Source: Xanthoparmelia taractica
Lineage: Eukaryota; Ascomycota; Lecanoromycetes; Lecanorales; Parmeliaceae
Direction of reading: 5' to 3'
Assembly: GCA_033085395.1 (NCBI GenBank)
Contig: JANQBS010000527.1
Span: 1-16,113 of the forward strand
Length of the DNA stretch: 16,113 nt
Shown here in pieces: positions 1-7,942 of the stretch. Position 1 is the first letter of the stretch. Every line of letters begins with the position of its first letter. The notes under the pieces are model-generated. The model was not told the origin of the DNA and searched no databases. It saw nothing but the letters and a program-made list of their open reading frames with translations. A program made the translations under genes and the position numbers.

Positions 1-77
1 ATATCCTATACCTTTCGGTAGGGTATTCGAAAAACTAGTCCCATACCATCAAATATACCACACCTTTCCGACCCGTA
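1..77 (-). mobile_element. MITE family A, copy 1 (partial, cut by window edge)
   Basis: This is the left terminus of the family, in reverse orientation, ending in CCGACCCGTA at 77. Its reverse complement matches the first 77 bases of the copy at 7871 base for base, with no RIP-type change, although the DNA to its right is a heavily RIP-mutated copia gag. The rest of the element lies outside the window. If TA is the duplicated target, the element proper begins CGGGTCGG. The superfamily is not certain; a TA target suggests Tc1/mariner or a similar group. Confidence 0.85.
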
Positions 78-1669
78 TTTATAAGTGAAAACTTAATCAA
101 GATCTATATCGTTAATATTCGAGCGAAAGCTAAGAATCTTAAGCGAATAAGAGCGTTAATCGAAGGCTAAATTCTAATAATCTTATTATTAAATAATTTA
201 AACTCGAAATATGAGAATTTCGTATGTCGATTAGTTACTTAACTCGATAATATACTCGACTTTAATAAGATAGTTACGCTTCTTTACGAAGAAGATTAAT
301 TACTTAAACGAGATATTAAGAAATAGACTATAATTATTTCTATAAGTAGATTTAATAAGAAATAAGAGAATAAAAAGAACTTTAGATTTAATAATTACTT
401 AGATCGTAAGAGAAGAACCTTCGAACGTAGTTGGGAAAATAATAATAATATCAATAATCGAGCGTCGAAGAACCTTAATAGTAGTAATTATAAAGGGGAT
501 AATAATGCTTCGAAGTACTCTAAGTGTATCTTACTAATTAGTAAGAAAAAGAAGAAGTACTAGTTACTTAATTGCTAAACTCTTCACTTAGAAAAGATAT
601 CTAAAAGTCTTATGAATAAGTCTAAGACGAATATAATTAATAGCGAAAGATCTAAAGATTTTATAGACAATAATAACACTTATATTTCGACTATAACTTA
701 TTTAATTATATGCGAAGTAGATATCGAAGAAGACGACGAATATTAAGGTCTAAAGGTTATTATTTCTACGTTTAAATAGAATAGAAAAGCGATATTTAAA
801 AAGCTCGTATACTACGTTCTCGATTAAAATCTAACTTTAATTTCTTTTCTATAGAAGAAAGCAAAGACTAAGCTAATAACTTAGCTTTATTTTAATACGA
901 ATTTAACTAGCGATATTAATTAAAAGATTTCTAAATCTCTATCTCTTTCTTTAAACTTCGAGAATAAAATCTTTGAAAATTAAATTATTAATAAGTTATT
1001 ATATAAGACTTTAATCTATATTCTAGTCTATATAATTAAAACTACTTCGTTTATTTTAACTTACAATTAAATAATTAATTCGAGCTATATTAATTATTTA
1101 TACTTTAATAAGAACAAGTTTATTAAATATTAGTCGTATCGAGCGGGAATCTTAATCGCTAATGAAATTACTATATAAATAGAGAATCGCGATATAATTA
1201 AGATAAAATAACTAGTATCGAATAAATCTAGTAACGTAGTGAGCGTTGGTAACGTATTATATATACTAGCTCTTATATGCGAACTATTTTTAATTAGTTA
1301 AGTAACGCGAAAAGAATTCACGATCTCGTTTAAAAAGAATAATTATTATATTTTCGGGAAATTAAGCTTATTAAGAATACTTTCAAGATTAATAATATCT
1401 ATATTCTCGAAGTTACTTAGTTAGTAATTAGAATCGCAACGCTTATCTAATAAAATATAAGAGCTCTAATAACTAGTCTAATATTCAATAAAAAATTAAT
1501 AAAGCTCTAGTATCGACGAATAAATTATTTTAATAAAGCGAATCTTAAACGGTTTATTAATATAAATAAAGAGATTATATTTATTTAGAAGTTCTATATA
1601 AGAATTATTTACGAGATATATATTAAGATTAAATCGTCTAGAAAAGTCTTAAAAAGTATACAATATAAA
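78..1669 (+). pseudogene. Ty1/copia gag-protease-pre-integrase remnant, RIP-mutated
   Basis: This is a decayed 5' half of a copia polyprotein. The + frame with codons starting at positions divisible by 3 reads through many RIP-type stops (Gln and Trp codons turned to TAA/TAG). In order it shows a gag-like stretch (about 130-400, ending LLYEED), and a degenerate zinc knuckle (about 515-580: K-Y-S-K-C, then KKKKY-stop-LLN, as in the CX2C...HX4C-W pattern). Next comes a protease-type downstream block around 1245-1300 (NVLYI-A-CELF, like the family's NVLYVPGL-CNLLS). After a frame change, a pre-integrase block at about 1501-1660 reads stop-YRR-NY-NKANLKRF and then YEIYIKIKSSRK, like LWHR-GH-N...CEIC-KAK. 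The copia sequence stops at the MITE at 1670 and is not continued on its far side. The family call comes from motif order, not from a search. Confidence 0.8.
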
Positions 1670-1944
1670 TACGGGTCGGAAAGATGTGGTATATTTGATG
1701 ATATGGGACTAGTTTTTCGAATATCATATCGAAAGGTCTAGGATATTCCATACTTTCATTGAGTTTTTCATAAATATATTACGTAATATTTTTTTATATT
1801 CTAAAAATACGTAAAAAGCTTAAGCGAACGCTTATGTAATTATAAAATTCTATAAATAGATTAAAAAGATATAATTTTTTAAAAAAGTTGAAAAAAAGTT
1901 GAAAACGACTATGTTCAATAGATATCACACCTTTCCGACCCGTA
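1670..1944 (+). mobile_element. MITE family A, copy 2 (275 bp, complete, RIP-type changes)
   Basis: It starts TACGGGTCGGAAAGATGTGG and ends in the inverted repeat CCGACCCGTA. It is co-linear with the copies at 7871 and 12558 (276 and 277 bp). Differences from copy 3 in the first 80 bases are mostly transitions, for example ACCCTACC to ATCATATC, so this copy has probably suffered RIP or local mutation. There is no coding capacity. It lies between copia pre-integrase sequence on the left and an unrelated LTR-element interior on the right, so the original target is not preserved as a simple empty site. Confidence 0.93.
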
Positions 1945-2856
1945 TTCGCGACCTAAAGATCGCGTTAAAGATTCGTAATAATAATAATCGCTTAGTCACT
2001 AATAATCACAGTTAGACTCTATTTCTTACGAAACTAAGTAATCTTATAGCTAATATACGCCCGACTATAGCGTATCGACGCTATAATTTCAAGGGCCCGA
2101 CGAATTCAACGAAGGGCTTTTCTAACCTTTTCATAAAGAAAAGACGAAATCTTCACATAGTTTCGAATTCCCTTCTTAACGCTCTTATAATAAGAGCAAA
2201 GCGAGGACTTACCTTTAATCTAATCGTCGTAAAAATTAATAAAGTATCGACGACAAGAAAAAGCAAATATTGCCTTATATTAATATACGATAACGAAGCG
2301 CCAAGAGACTTACTTTTGTTATTATTATTGTTATATAAGCTATCTTAAGTATTAGCATATATTAATATTAGCATAACGATAGAAAAGTTTAATAACACTT
2401 ATAACAAAGAGAGATAGAAGAAGTCGTGATAATAAGAGTTAACTAGTAACACGTTAGCATTAATATATTCAAGGGCGATATTATAGCGTTAGAGCAAGAA
2501 CTTATAAAGAGTATATTAGATATTATAAAGAAGAGAAAAGTTTTGAAAAAGCGAAGATAAATTTATTAATACTAAAAGACGCTAGTAATTGTTATTTACA
2601 ACGTCGTCGTCGATATATCATCGATAAAGTTTTTCTAATAATTCTAATTAATCGAATCGCCGTATCGTCGATATCGCTATTAATAAAATAATAAATTAGT
2701 TCTACGCTCTTCTACTATAGAAGCTAGAATAGCCCTATAAGAAGACGTAGAAGCGTGACTATTAGTTATTCAATAATAGCCCGCTAAAGGTTAGAGTGAA
2801 TAACGTATGGTGTATATGTTTTAGGGTAATAGCAGTATACGCTATAGAAACGACAT

Positions 2857-2884
2857 CGCGTGTAGAAGAACTTCTTCTACGCGC
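2857..2884. repeat. Short inverted repeat (hairpin)
   Basis: The arms CGCGTGTAGAAGAA and CTTCTTCTACGCG are nearly perfect complements, giving an almost loop-free palindrome with one bulge. It sits in the unassigned RIP-eroded interior. Its role is unknown. Confidence 0.5.
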
Positions 2885-3235
2885 CTACAAAAAGGGCTAA
2901 AAAAATTCTTCAATAAATTATTAATAATATATATCGTTTACTATAAATACATTAATCTTATACTATAAAGATAATAACGTATTAGAAAAACTCTTTTTCC
3001 TTATTATTTAAAGGGGTTGAGGTTTTTTGATAAGTCTTCTGCGTATACTTAGCGACTGCGTTACTACTAGTTCATAAATAGTAGAATTAATCGTAGCATA
3101 TCGAGTTAAGTATTAATGCTCGAAGAGCACTACTAAGATTATTATATTATAAAGAAATTCGTATTACGTATTAAGATTAATATAATAGAATCGAGTTAAT
3201 TATAATTAGTGAACATTATATGTGTAATAATATTA

Positions 3236-3254
3236 ACGCGCGCCTATAGCGCGT
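3236..3254. repeat. Short GC-rich inverted repeat
   Basis: ACGCGC and GCGCGT are separated by seven bases, in otherwise AT-rich DNA. CpG-rich islets like this survive because RIP prefers CpA. No function is inferred. Confidence 0.35.
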
Positions 3255-3399
3255 ATCTTTTACTACTAACAATAAAAGTTAACATTACAGAAGCGACGTT
3301 ATTTGCGAGTACTTTTTCTTATTTCCCACGAGATTTAAAGGTTTTTTATATTACGTAATAAGAACACTATACTAAATAGCACCTAAAGACCAGGGTCCA

Positions 3400-3410
3400 A
3401 GGGGGGAGAC
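3400..3410 (+). promoter_or_regulatory. Polypurine tract of an LTR retrotransposon
   Basis: The run AGGGGGGAGA lies three to four bases before a TGTTAGG LTR start. This position and composition match the plus-strand priming site found just upstream of a 3' LTR. It implies that the element to its left runs on the + strand. Confidence 0.55.
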
Positions 3411-3413
3411 AAT

Positions 3414-3681
3414 TGTTAGGCCTAGCGCTATATACGCATTAGCGCCGATTACTTATGGATCTAGGGTTTATTGCGGGATTATGGCGAGGTCCATAACCTA
3501 AGGCCTTGGCGGGGCCTTAACGATTATATATCCTCTTCGCATGTCTTAGGATTTTCGTATTCCTTAGAAATTAATTCTACTAGAACTTAGTACCTAATAA
3601 AGGAATCACCATTATATCGACTATACGTCTCTTATATTAATTAGGGCCGCTTACTAAGCGCCAGCGAACCAATCCCTTACA
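3414..3681 (+). mobile_element. Probable LTR (3' LTR of a second retroelement)
   Basis: The segment starts TGTTAGG right after a purine tract and ends CCTTACA, giving an imperfect short terminal inverted repeat of the usual TG...CA kind, 268 bp in all. It contains a GC-rich hairpin (TAAGGCC at 3499-3505, GGCCTTA at 3513-3519) and is less eroded than its surroundings. Directly to the right, copia RNase H sequence starts, so this LTR probably marks an insertion into the copia element. A matching 5' LTR is not in the window, so the boundaries rest on motifs only. Confidence 0.5.
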
Positions 3682-3689
3682 ATCTTAAA

Positions 3690-4199
3690 GAAACGCTAAA
3701 CTATAAAATAATATACGAAATAGCTAATAATCTTAAGAAATATATAAACCTAGACTAAGTCTTTAATTAGAAGACTTATCGATCTCTAAAAGTATATATT
3801 TTTCTACTATACGAAGATATTATTAATTAAATCTTTAAGAGTTAATAATCGATTACTTTATTCTTATACGAAGTTAAATATATAGCTTAAATATAGATCG
3901 CTAAGGAGACGATATAACTTATACGCTTATTTTAAGAGTTAAATATTAAATTAGATCTTTCTATTAAGCTAGTGCTTATTAAGATTAATAACTAAAGAAC
4001 TTTAGCACTTACGAAGAATCCTCGCTTTTATTTACGCACTAAATATATAGATATTCAATAATATTTCGTACGTAAATAGATTTAGATTAAGATTGTTTAA
4101 TTTAAATAAGTAATAATTAATTAAATAGTCGCTAACAATCTAATTAAGATCTGAAGAAACGAGAAATTTATAGTTTTTATACGTTAAATAGAACTATAA
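3690..4199 (+). pseudogene. Ty1/copia RNase H and polyprotein C-terminus, RIP-mutated
   Basis: This is the fossil RNase H end of a copia polyprotein. In the frame with codons at multiples of 3, the stretch around 3750-3835 reads LD-stop-VFN-stop-KTYRSLK and then YIFLLY, the counterpart of the family's DWAGD...TRRSTSGYVF block. About 3849-3885 reads SITLFLYEVKYIA, matching ALSSxEAEY. About 3975-4060 reads NN-stop-RTLALTKNPRF, matching DNQGALALTKNP, followed by RTKYIDIQ-stop-YFVRK (TKHID..WH..R). The frame closes with VANNLIKI and KFIVFIR-stop-IEL before two stops at 4197-4202. It is probably the 3' half of the same copia family as 78-1669. All stops lie at expected Gln/Trp positions, so RIP rather than frameshift killed it. 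Confidence 0.88.
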
Positions 4200-4285
4200 T
4201 AGATCGATTAAATAGTTCGAATAAAGACTATATAGAAGTGTTAAACTAATAGCGAAAAACAGTCCCTATTTGAACTGTGTGGAAG

Positions 4286-4597
4286 TGTTGGAATTCAGCC
4301 AATAGGAGGCCGTTTACGCCGCAAGCTGACTAAGCATCTTGGCGTTTCTCCATATCTTAGCTCGATAGTCCGTCACTCCTAATCAATCAAGCAATCAATT
4401 TATACTACATATGAGACCACTTAATCCTTCATTTCAATACTAGCTTTTCTTCTTTAATTAAATGGAGAATCAGTTCTTCTCTTGAGAGCTAAGTGATTAG
4501 ACCTTGTGAATCGAGTTGAGTCATCCGGCGACCATAAGAACTGCCGTGGTATTCCTGTTTATAGATGGCTAGAGTCTACGGCTCAGGTCCACAATCA
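4286..4597 (+). mobile_element. Probable 3' LTR of the copia element (not RIP-mutated)
   Basis: TGTTGGAATTC begins 84 bp after the copia stop codons, directly behind the short purine run GGAAG. TGTTGGAAT is a common start of copia-type LTRs. The 3' end is a guess at ...CCACAATCA (4597), because no second copy is available for comparison. The composition is ordinary, with normal CpA and TpG, in sharp contrast to the eroded coding region that ends around 4255. It could instead be host DNA joined to a truncated element. Confidence 0.4.
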
Positions 4598-5106
4598 TAA
4601 TTCCTTAAAATTATTTTAGAAGATGTCGGGATATTAAATCTTAGAGAGCAAAACCTCTATAAATCTTGATTGTAAGATATATTACTGAGATAAAATGAAA
4701 CGTTACTTTTTAAAGTTGCGAAGTCGGTGCCAAGGAGGTGCACACGCAGAAAGCCGCTCAGCAAGGAGAGGGTTGCAAACAGGCAATCTTGATACCAGTT
4801 GCGACTCTTTTTCTTTATGCCACAAAGTAACCTTGCGTTTATTTACACATATTCTTACAGATTGTTGACCATTGTTCGTATGGCAGCAGTGACAAGTAGC
4901 CTTGGGACGGTACCTCGGTATGCCCGAGATGCGCTGGGCCGAGGCGAGGCTCCGTCTGCTTTGTAAGCCTCTTATCATCGCAGCCTATGGTTTCTTGACT
5001 CATCCCAAATTGCTCCGTAAGGGGTGCAGAAATGATGCATAGCTACATAAGGCTCTTACACTTAAAACAAGCACAGACGTGTAGCTGTCGCTTACTTCTA
5101 TGATGT
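4598..5106. other. Intergenic DNA of normal composition, no gene seen
   Basis: This is non-RIP sequence between the putative copia LTR and the leader of the membrane-protein gene. A 91-codon open frame exists on the minus strand (4703-4978), but it has no recognisable motif, signal peptide or hydrophobic segment, and its composition looks random. I do not call it a gene. The promoter of the 5275 gene presumably lies in the last few hundred bases. Confidence 0.5.
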
Positions 5107-5243
5107 GTTATCTGTCTTTATTTTTCCCATCTTCATTCTCTAATCTTTTTTCTCTAATTTTCATTTTCATTTTCATTTTCAAATTTCTATTTTCCAATTT
5201 AATTTTCCAATTTTCATTTCTAGTCTTCCATTTCCAAATTATC
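5107..5243 (+). promoter_or_regulatory. Pyrimidine-rich promoter/leader tract
   Basis: A strongly T/C-rich stretch on the coding strand ends about 30 bases before the ATG at 5275. It includes four exact tandem copies of ATTTTC (5157-5180), followed by variants (TTTTCCAA). Such CT-rich tracts are typical just upstream of transcription starts or in 5' leaders of filamentous-fungus genes. No clear TATA box is visible. Confidence 0.55.
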
Positions 5244-5274
5244 GAAAACCAAAATCTCCGTCGGAAGTTTAACG

Positions 5275-6166
5275 ATGAACAGGGTGGCGGAGTCCGGCTT
5301 ACAGGTTATGCCTCATGCAAGCCCAGAAGTCGCTCCCCAACCGTACCCAGATATGTTCTACGTTAGGGGTGGCGCAACGAATGGAATAGTCTCCGCGGTA
5401 CAAAAGCAATCTGATCAGTCTGGCACGACTCAAGTAAAGAGTCAAGAAAAACTCAAAGTCACTAGGATGCTGGCCATACTGGCTGTTACACTGCTGGCTG
5501 CTGCAATCGGTGCAGGACTTGGTGCAGGACTGACAGCCAAGCATGATTCGAGACCATCGAGGTATGCCCGTTTATGTGACACGATCTTATACACACTCGC
5601 CTTAAATCCATACTCTGACTTCTTTGGCCAGTAGCACACCCATCACTACCACCAAACTCAATAATGGACTCACTACACTCACTACCATAACCCAGAGTGA
5701 CAGCATCGCCTCGGCTACCCCAACACCAGCCACGCCTCCATCTTTGAGCTGCCCTACCGTCAATGGCTCCATATATACTGCGAGCAACAGGCCTCAACCA
5801 ACGCTGGGGCCGCAGTTGCAAGCGAATTCTCCAAATATAACCCTCCCCTTCGAGATTCTCTGCTACACTACATACGCTTCAGCGGGATCTAAGGTGATCA
5901 TGGACTTGCAAATCATGACTGACGTCACTTCACTCAGCGATTGCTTGGACGCATGTGCACGATACAACTTCCAAATGGACTTCACAAAATTTCCAGCGTA
6001 TGCGTGTACAGCAGTTGGTTGGGGAAGGGGTAACCTACAGAATCCGACCGGTAATCCATGGCCTGTTTGTTGGCTGAAAAATAATGTCACGCTCGCATCG
6101 CCGAACAGTACTGCGAAATACCCTGGCTATGTCTCAGCTGTTCTGCTGCAAGATGCAATAGGCTGA
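5275..6166 (+). CDS. Single-pass membrane protein with PAN/Apple-like cysteine domain (one intron)
   Basis: Two exons, 5275-5561 and 5632-6166, join in frame (phase 2, giving AGT Ser96) into a 273-residue protein. The ATG has A at -3 and follows a CT-rich leader. The 70-nt intron has GTATGC, a CTGAC branch-like site and CAG. Residues 1-64 are a polar, Pro/Gln-rich inner tail; 65-87 are one hydrophobic Ala/Gly/Leu-rich membrane helix. Residues 91-133 form a Ser/Thr/Pro-rich stalk, and an outer domain follows with six cysteines at 136, 173, 200, 204, 221 and 242. The pattern CPxxNGSxY, then ILCY, then DCLDACARY, CTAVGWG and VCWLK resembles a group of fungal type II membrane proteins with degenerate PAN/Apple folds, presumed to bind protein or sugar at the cell surface. 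Sequons lie at about 140, 164, 247 and 254. The function is inferred from the fold pattern only. It is the one gene here with intact, unbiased coding sequence. Confidence 0.82.
5562..5631 (+). other. Intron of the PAN-like membrane-protein gene
   Basis: A 70-nt GT-AG intron: donor GTATGC, branch candidate CTGAC at 5615-5619 and acceptor CCAG. Without splicing, exon 1 reads to a stop at 5632-5634. With splicing, it joins a long open frame that supplies the whole cysteine domain. The membrane helix lies in exon 1 and the cysteine domain in exon 2. Confidence 0.82.
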
Positions 6167-6369
6167 TCGCTATATCTGGATCTGGAAGACCAAGGTCGAA
6201 TGAGTAACCCTTTTAGAACTGGCCTCCAACTCATTAATAAGAGCGATATACGAGTATTTCATTCTCTGGAAACCTGGCTATACGTTATCTCAACAGAACA
6301 TTGTTTATGACTACTTTTATACTCGAATCACTCTAAAATCAATACAATGCTATTGTGAAAATTTTCGGC
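6167..6369 (+). terminator. 3' flank of the membrane-protein gene
   Basis: Normal-composition DNA follows the TGA at 6164. AATAAG at 6236-6241, about 70 bases past the stop, is a plausible polyadenylation-signal variant. Nothing else is recognisable. Confidence 0.3.
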
Positions 6370-6720
6370 TATCAATGTTTAGAGCTTTGTAAGTAGAAGA
6401 ATTTACGAAGTAGAGTATTTTCTTATAAGCTCTCTTGTTATCGAGTTATAGGATTGTAAAATACGTGACTTTTTAATATCCGGACGAAATATCTAAAACG
6501 TAAGAGTATAGATTAAAAGATATATATAGAGGGAAACTATATAGAAAAACCCTAAAAACTCTATTTAATTTATAATTTTATAAATAATATTATACATATA
6601 GAAGTATAGATTAAAAGTAATAGAAGGTTTAACGGGTAGAAACATTAGTAGATATTAGAAAATTTAAGGATTTTGCCCTTAAAAAGATACTCTATATATT
6701 TATTTTAGCCCGTACTCTAA
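6370..6720. other. AT-shifted, RIP-like patch inside the island, no gene
   Basis: Composition drops abruptly to AT-rich, TpA-rich sequence like the flanking deserts (many TATATA runs, few CpA/TpG), then recovers near 6720. No transposon motif, terminal repeat or coding frame can be seen. It could be a small RIP-mutated relic, or ordinary AT-rich intergenic DNA. Confidence 0.4.
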
Positions 6721-6851
6721 CGAGGAGCATTTCTTTTGACCTATACTCTTATACCCTGCCACGGGATGAGATACTAGCGACTTATACTATCTACGATCAA
6801 ATTACTTGAAAGGTCATTGTTCAGCAATAACTTTCTTGCTTCGCTTTAACC

Positions 6852-7942
6852 ATGGTTTTCCTTCGTCACATCTTTGAGCATATCTTCTGGACCACTACGC
6901 CCGATGTTGCCGTCGCAGGTGCCTATGAAAGATCTGTGTAAGGGGCTTTGATTGATTGATTTGTTATCAAAGTAAAGCAAACAACCCTAAAACCTTGCTC
7001 GTAATGGCCGACTATACTAGTTACGTGATCTATCTATCTGTGACTTATTGCTACATCATTGAGGTATACCCTACACCGCAGCGGACCCCTCGTAATCGCT
7101 ATGTCCTGCTTTCTGGCCCGAAATGCTGATTGCATGTGTTGATAACAGTACTGTGACTCGTTTTAGCCAGTGTTGGCAACGGTGCACCAACTAACTACTC
7201 CACCAACAGTTGAACTGTTAGTTTCTAGTAGTTGACGATGCAGTTTAGGTTTTGACAGTTAGTAATTGATGTAGTTTGAATCTGAAAATCAATTAATTCA
7301 CTAATAGTTTTTGCGATTAATATTATCGACTTTGAATAGACTGGATTTTGAATAAGCTGTAGGCTTGGTGAGCTTAAGATATAAGGCTAACCGGTAGGGC
7401 TAATATATAGGGCTGGGGCTTAGCCCTATATTAGCGAATTAATTAAAACGATATTTCCTAAAACTACTACACTATTAGTAAAACTTATTGAAAATTAGGT
7501 ACGAGAATATTGAGAAAATGGGTTGCTTAATTGAATACTCCCCTGAAGCAGGCTCTACGTAACATAAAAATTGGGTGGCTGGTAGAGCAGCTCCCGTGAG
7601 AAGGCTGGGAATCATCCCTGCATCAACATTTGGGGGCCAAATTTCAACCAAACTGTTAGTTTGATAGTTGGTTTTGAATATCTAACAGTTGGTGCAGTTT
7701 CGATATTTGAATCCAGTAGTTGGTGCAGTTTGGCCCTGAAAACCAACTATTTCAACCGTTGCCAACACTGGTTTTAGCTTGGAAATCATGAATGCAGTAT
7801 CCAAGTTCAAAGTCTCCCGTCTACTGACCCATTCCGCGAGGTCGCTCTAGCGGCTGCTGTGGGTCACTACTACGGGTCGGAAAGGTGTGGTATATTTGAT
7901 GGTATGGGACTAGTTTTTCGAATACCCTACCGAAAGGTATAG
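6852..7942 (+). CDS. Candidate three-exon host gene, interrupted by two transposons (uncertain)
   Basis: I do not recognise the product. Exon 1 (6852-6937) starts ATGG behind a pyrimidine-rich leader with CCATGG context and encodes MVFLRHIFEHIFW then TTTPDVAVAGAYERS. It ends at a strong GTAAGG donor; unspliced it stops at 6939. An acceptor at 7020 opens exon 2 (7021-7063, YVIYLSVTYCYIIE) in the right phase. Donor GTATAC at 7064 and the acceptor in GTTTTAG (7777) open exon 3, again in phase (LGNHECSIQVQ, then DPFREVALAAAVGHYY). Exon 3 runs without a stop into the MITE at 7871 and ends at TAG 7940-7942, giving 97 codons with a transposon-derived tail. Matching phase at both junctions is suggestive, but the exons are short and no homology is visible. 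The native 3' end is missing, displaced by the LTR element at about 7871. Confidence 0.28.
7160..7167. repeat. Target-site duplication of the hAT MITE (left)
   Basis: GTTTTAGC directly abuts the CAGTG end of the element. The same eight bases occur directly beyond the other end. Eight base pairs is the duplication length of the hAT superfamily. Confidence 0.93.
7168..7770. mobile_element. hAT-type non-autonomous MITE, 603 bp, intact ends
   Basis: The terminal inverted repeats are perfect for 16 bp: CAGTGTTGGCAACGGT at the left and its complement at the right. They begin CAGTG, as in hAT elements, and are flanked by a perfect 8-bp duplication GTTTTAGC. No open frame of note exists inside, so the element must be moved by a transposase encoded elsewhere. 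The subterminal zones carry repeated short motifs on either strand (AGTTGGTGCAGTTT at about 7684 and 7712, variants near 7228-7285), likely transposase-binding repeats. The middle holds a hairpin at 7399-7435. The element shows no RIP, in contrast to the fossil hAT transposase in the right desert, so it is recent or below the RIP length threshold. Confidence 0.95.
7399..7435. repeat. Hairpin inside the hAT MITE
   Basis: GCTAATATATAGGGCT and AGCCCTATATTAGC pair over 14 bases with one TA bulge and a six- to seven-base GC-rich loop. It is the strongest internal fold of the element. It might be a relic of a nested insertion or a transcript structure. Confidence 0.65.
7771..7778. repeat. Target-site duplication of the hAT MITE (right)
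   Basis: GTTTTAGC is identical to 7160-7167. It contains the AG that I propose as the acceptor of the last exon of the candidate gene at 6852. Confidence 0.93.

Larger units (their letters stand above)
1945..3413. mobile_element. Unassigned RIP-eroded interior of an LTR element
   Basis: About 1.5 kb of AT-rich DNA with stops in every frame and no coding signature that I can name. It differs in texture from the copia gag to the left: it is less uniformly AT-rich, with short GC patches near 2080-2110 and from 3395 on. It leads directly into a purine tract and LTR at 3400-3681. The simplest reading is the 3' part of the interior of that second LTR retrotransposon. No 5' LTR partner is visible in the window, so the element is truncated or continues elsewhere. 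Confidence 0.4.

Noticed and set aside
1945..3413. Possible DNA-transposon or host coding sequence between the copia halves
   Set aside because: I read both strands and found no motif of a transposase, helicase or pol protein. It is left as unassigned LTR-element interior.
4703..4978. 91-codon minus-strand open frame in non-RIP DNA
   Set aside because: No recognisable motif, no hydrophobic or signal segment, no intron structure, and a composition consistent with chance. Kept as intergenic.
5100..5366. 88-codon plus-strand frame rich in Phe, Ser and Leu
   Set aside because: It is a translation of the CT-rich leader and the ATTTTC repeats, and it overlaps the real exon 1 in another frame.
5299..6090. 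Several minus-strand open frames (61-111 codons) opposite the membrane-protein gene
   Set aside because: They are antisense shadows of the two real exons. They lack domain features and start context.
7570..7625. tRNA-like stretch inside the hAT MITE (GGTAGAGCAGCT with a later GGGAATCATCCC)
   Set aside because: The D-arm-like and T-arm-like words are present, but no acceptor stem or proper anticodon arm forms and the T-loop lacks TTCGA. Probably chance or a very old fragment.
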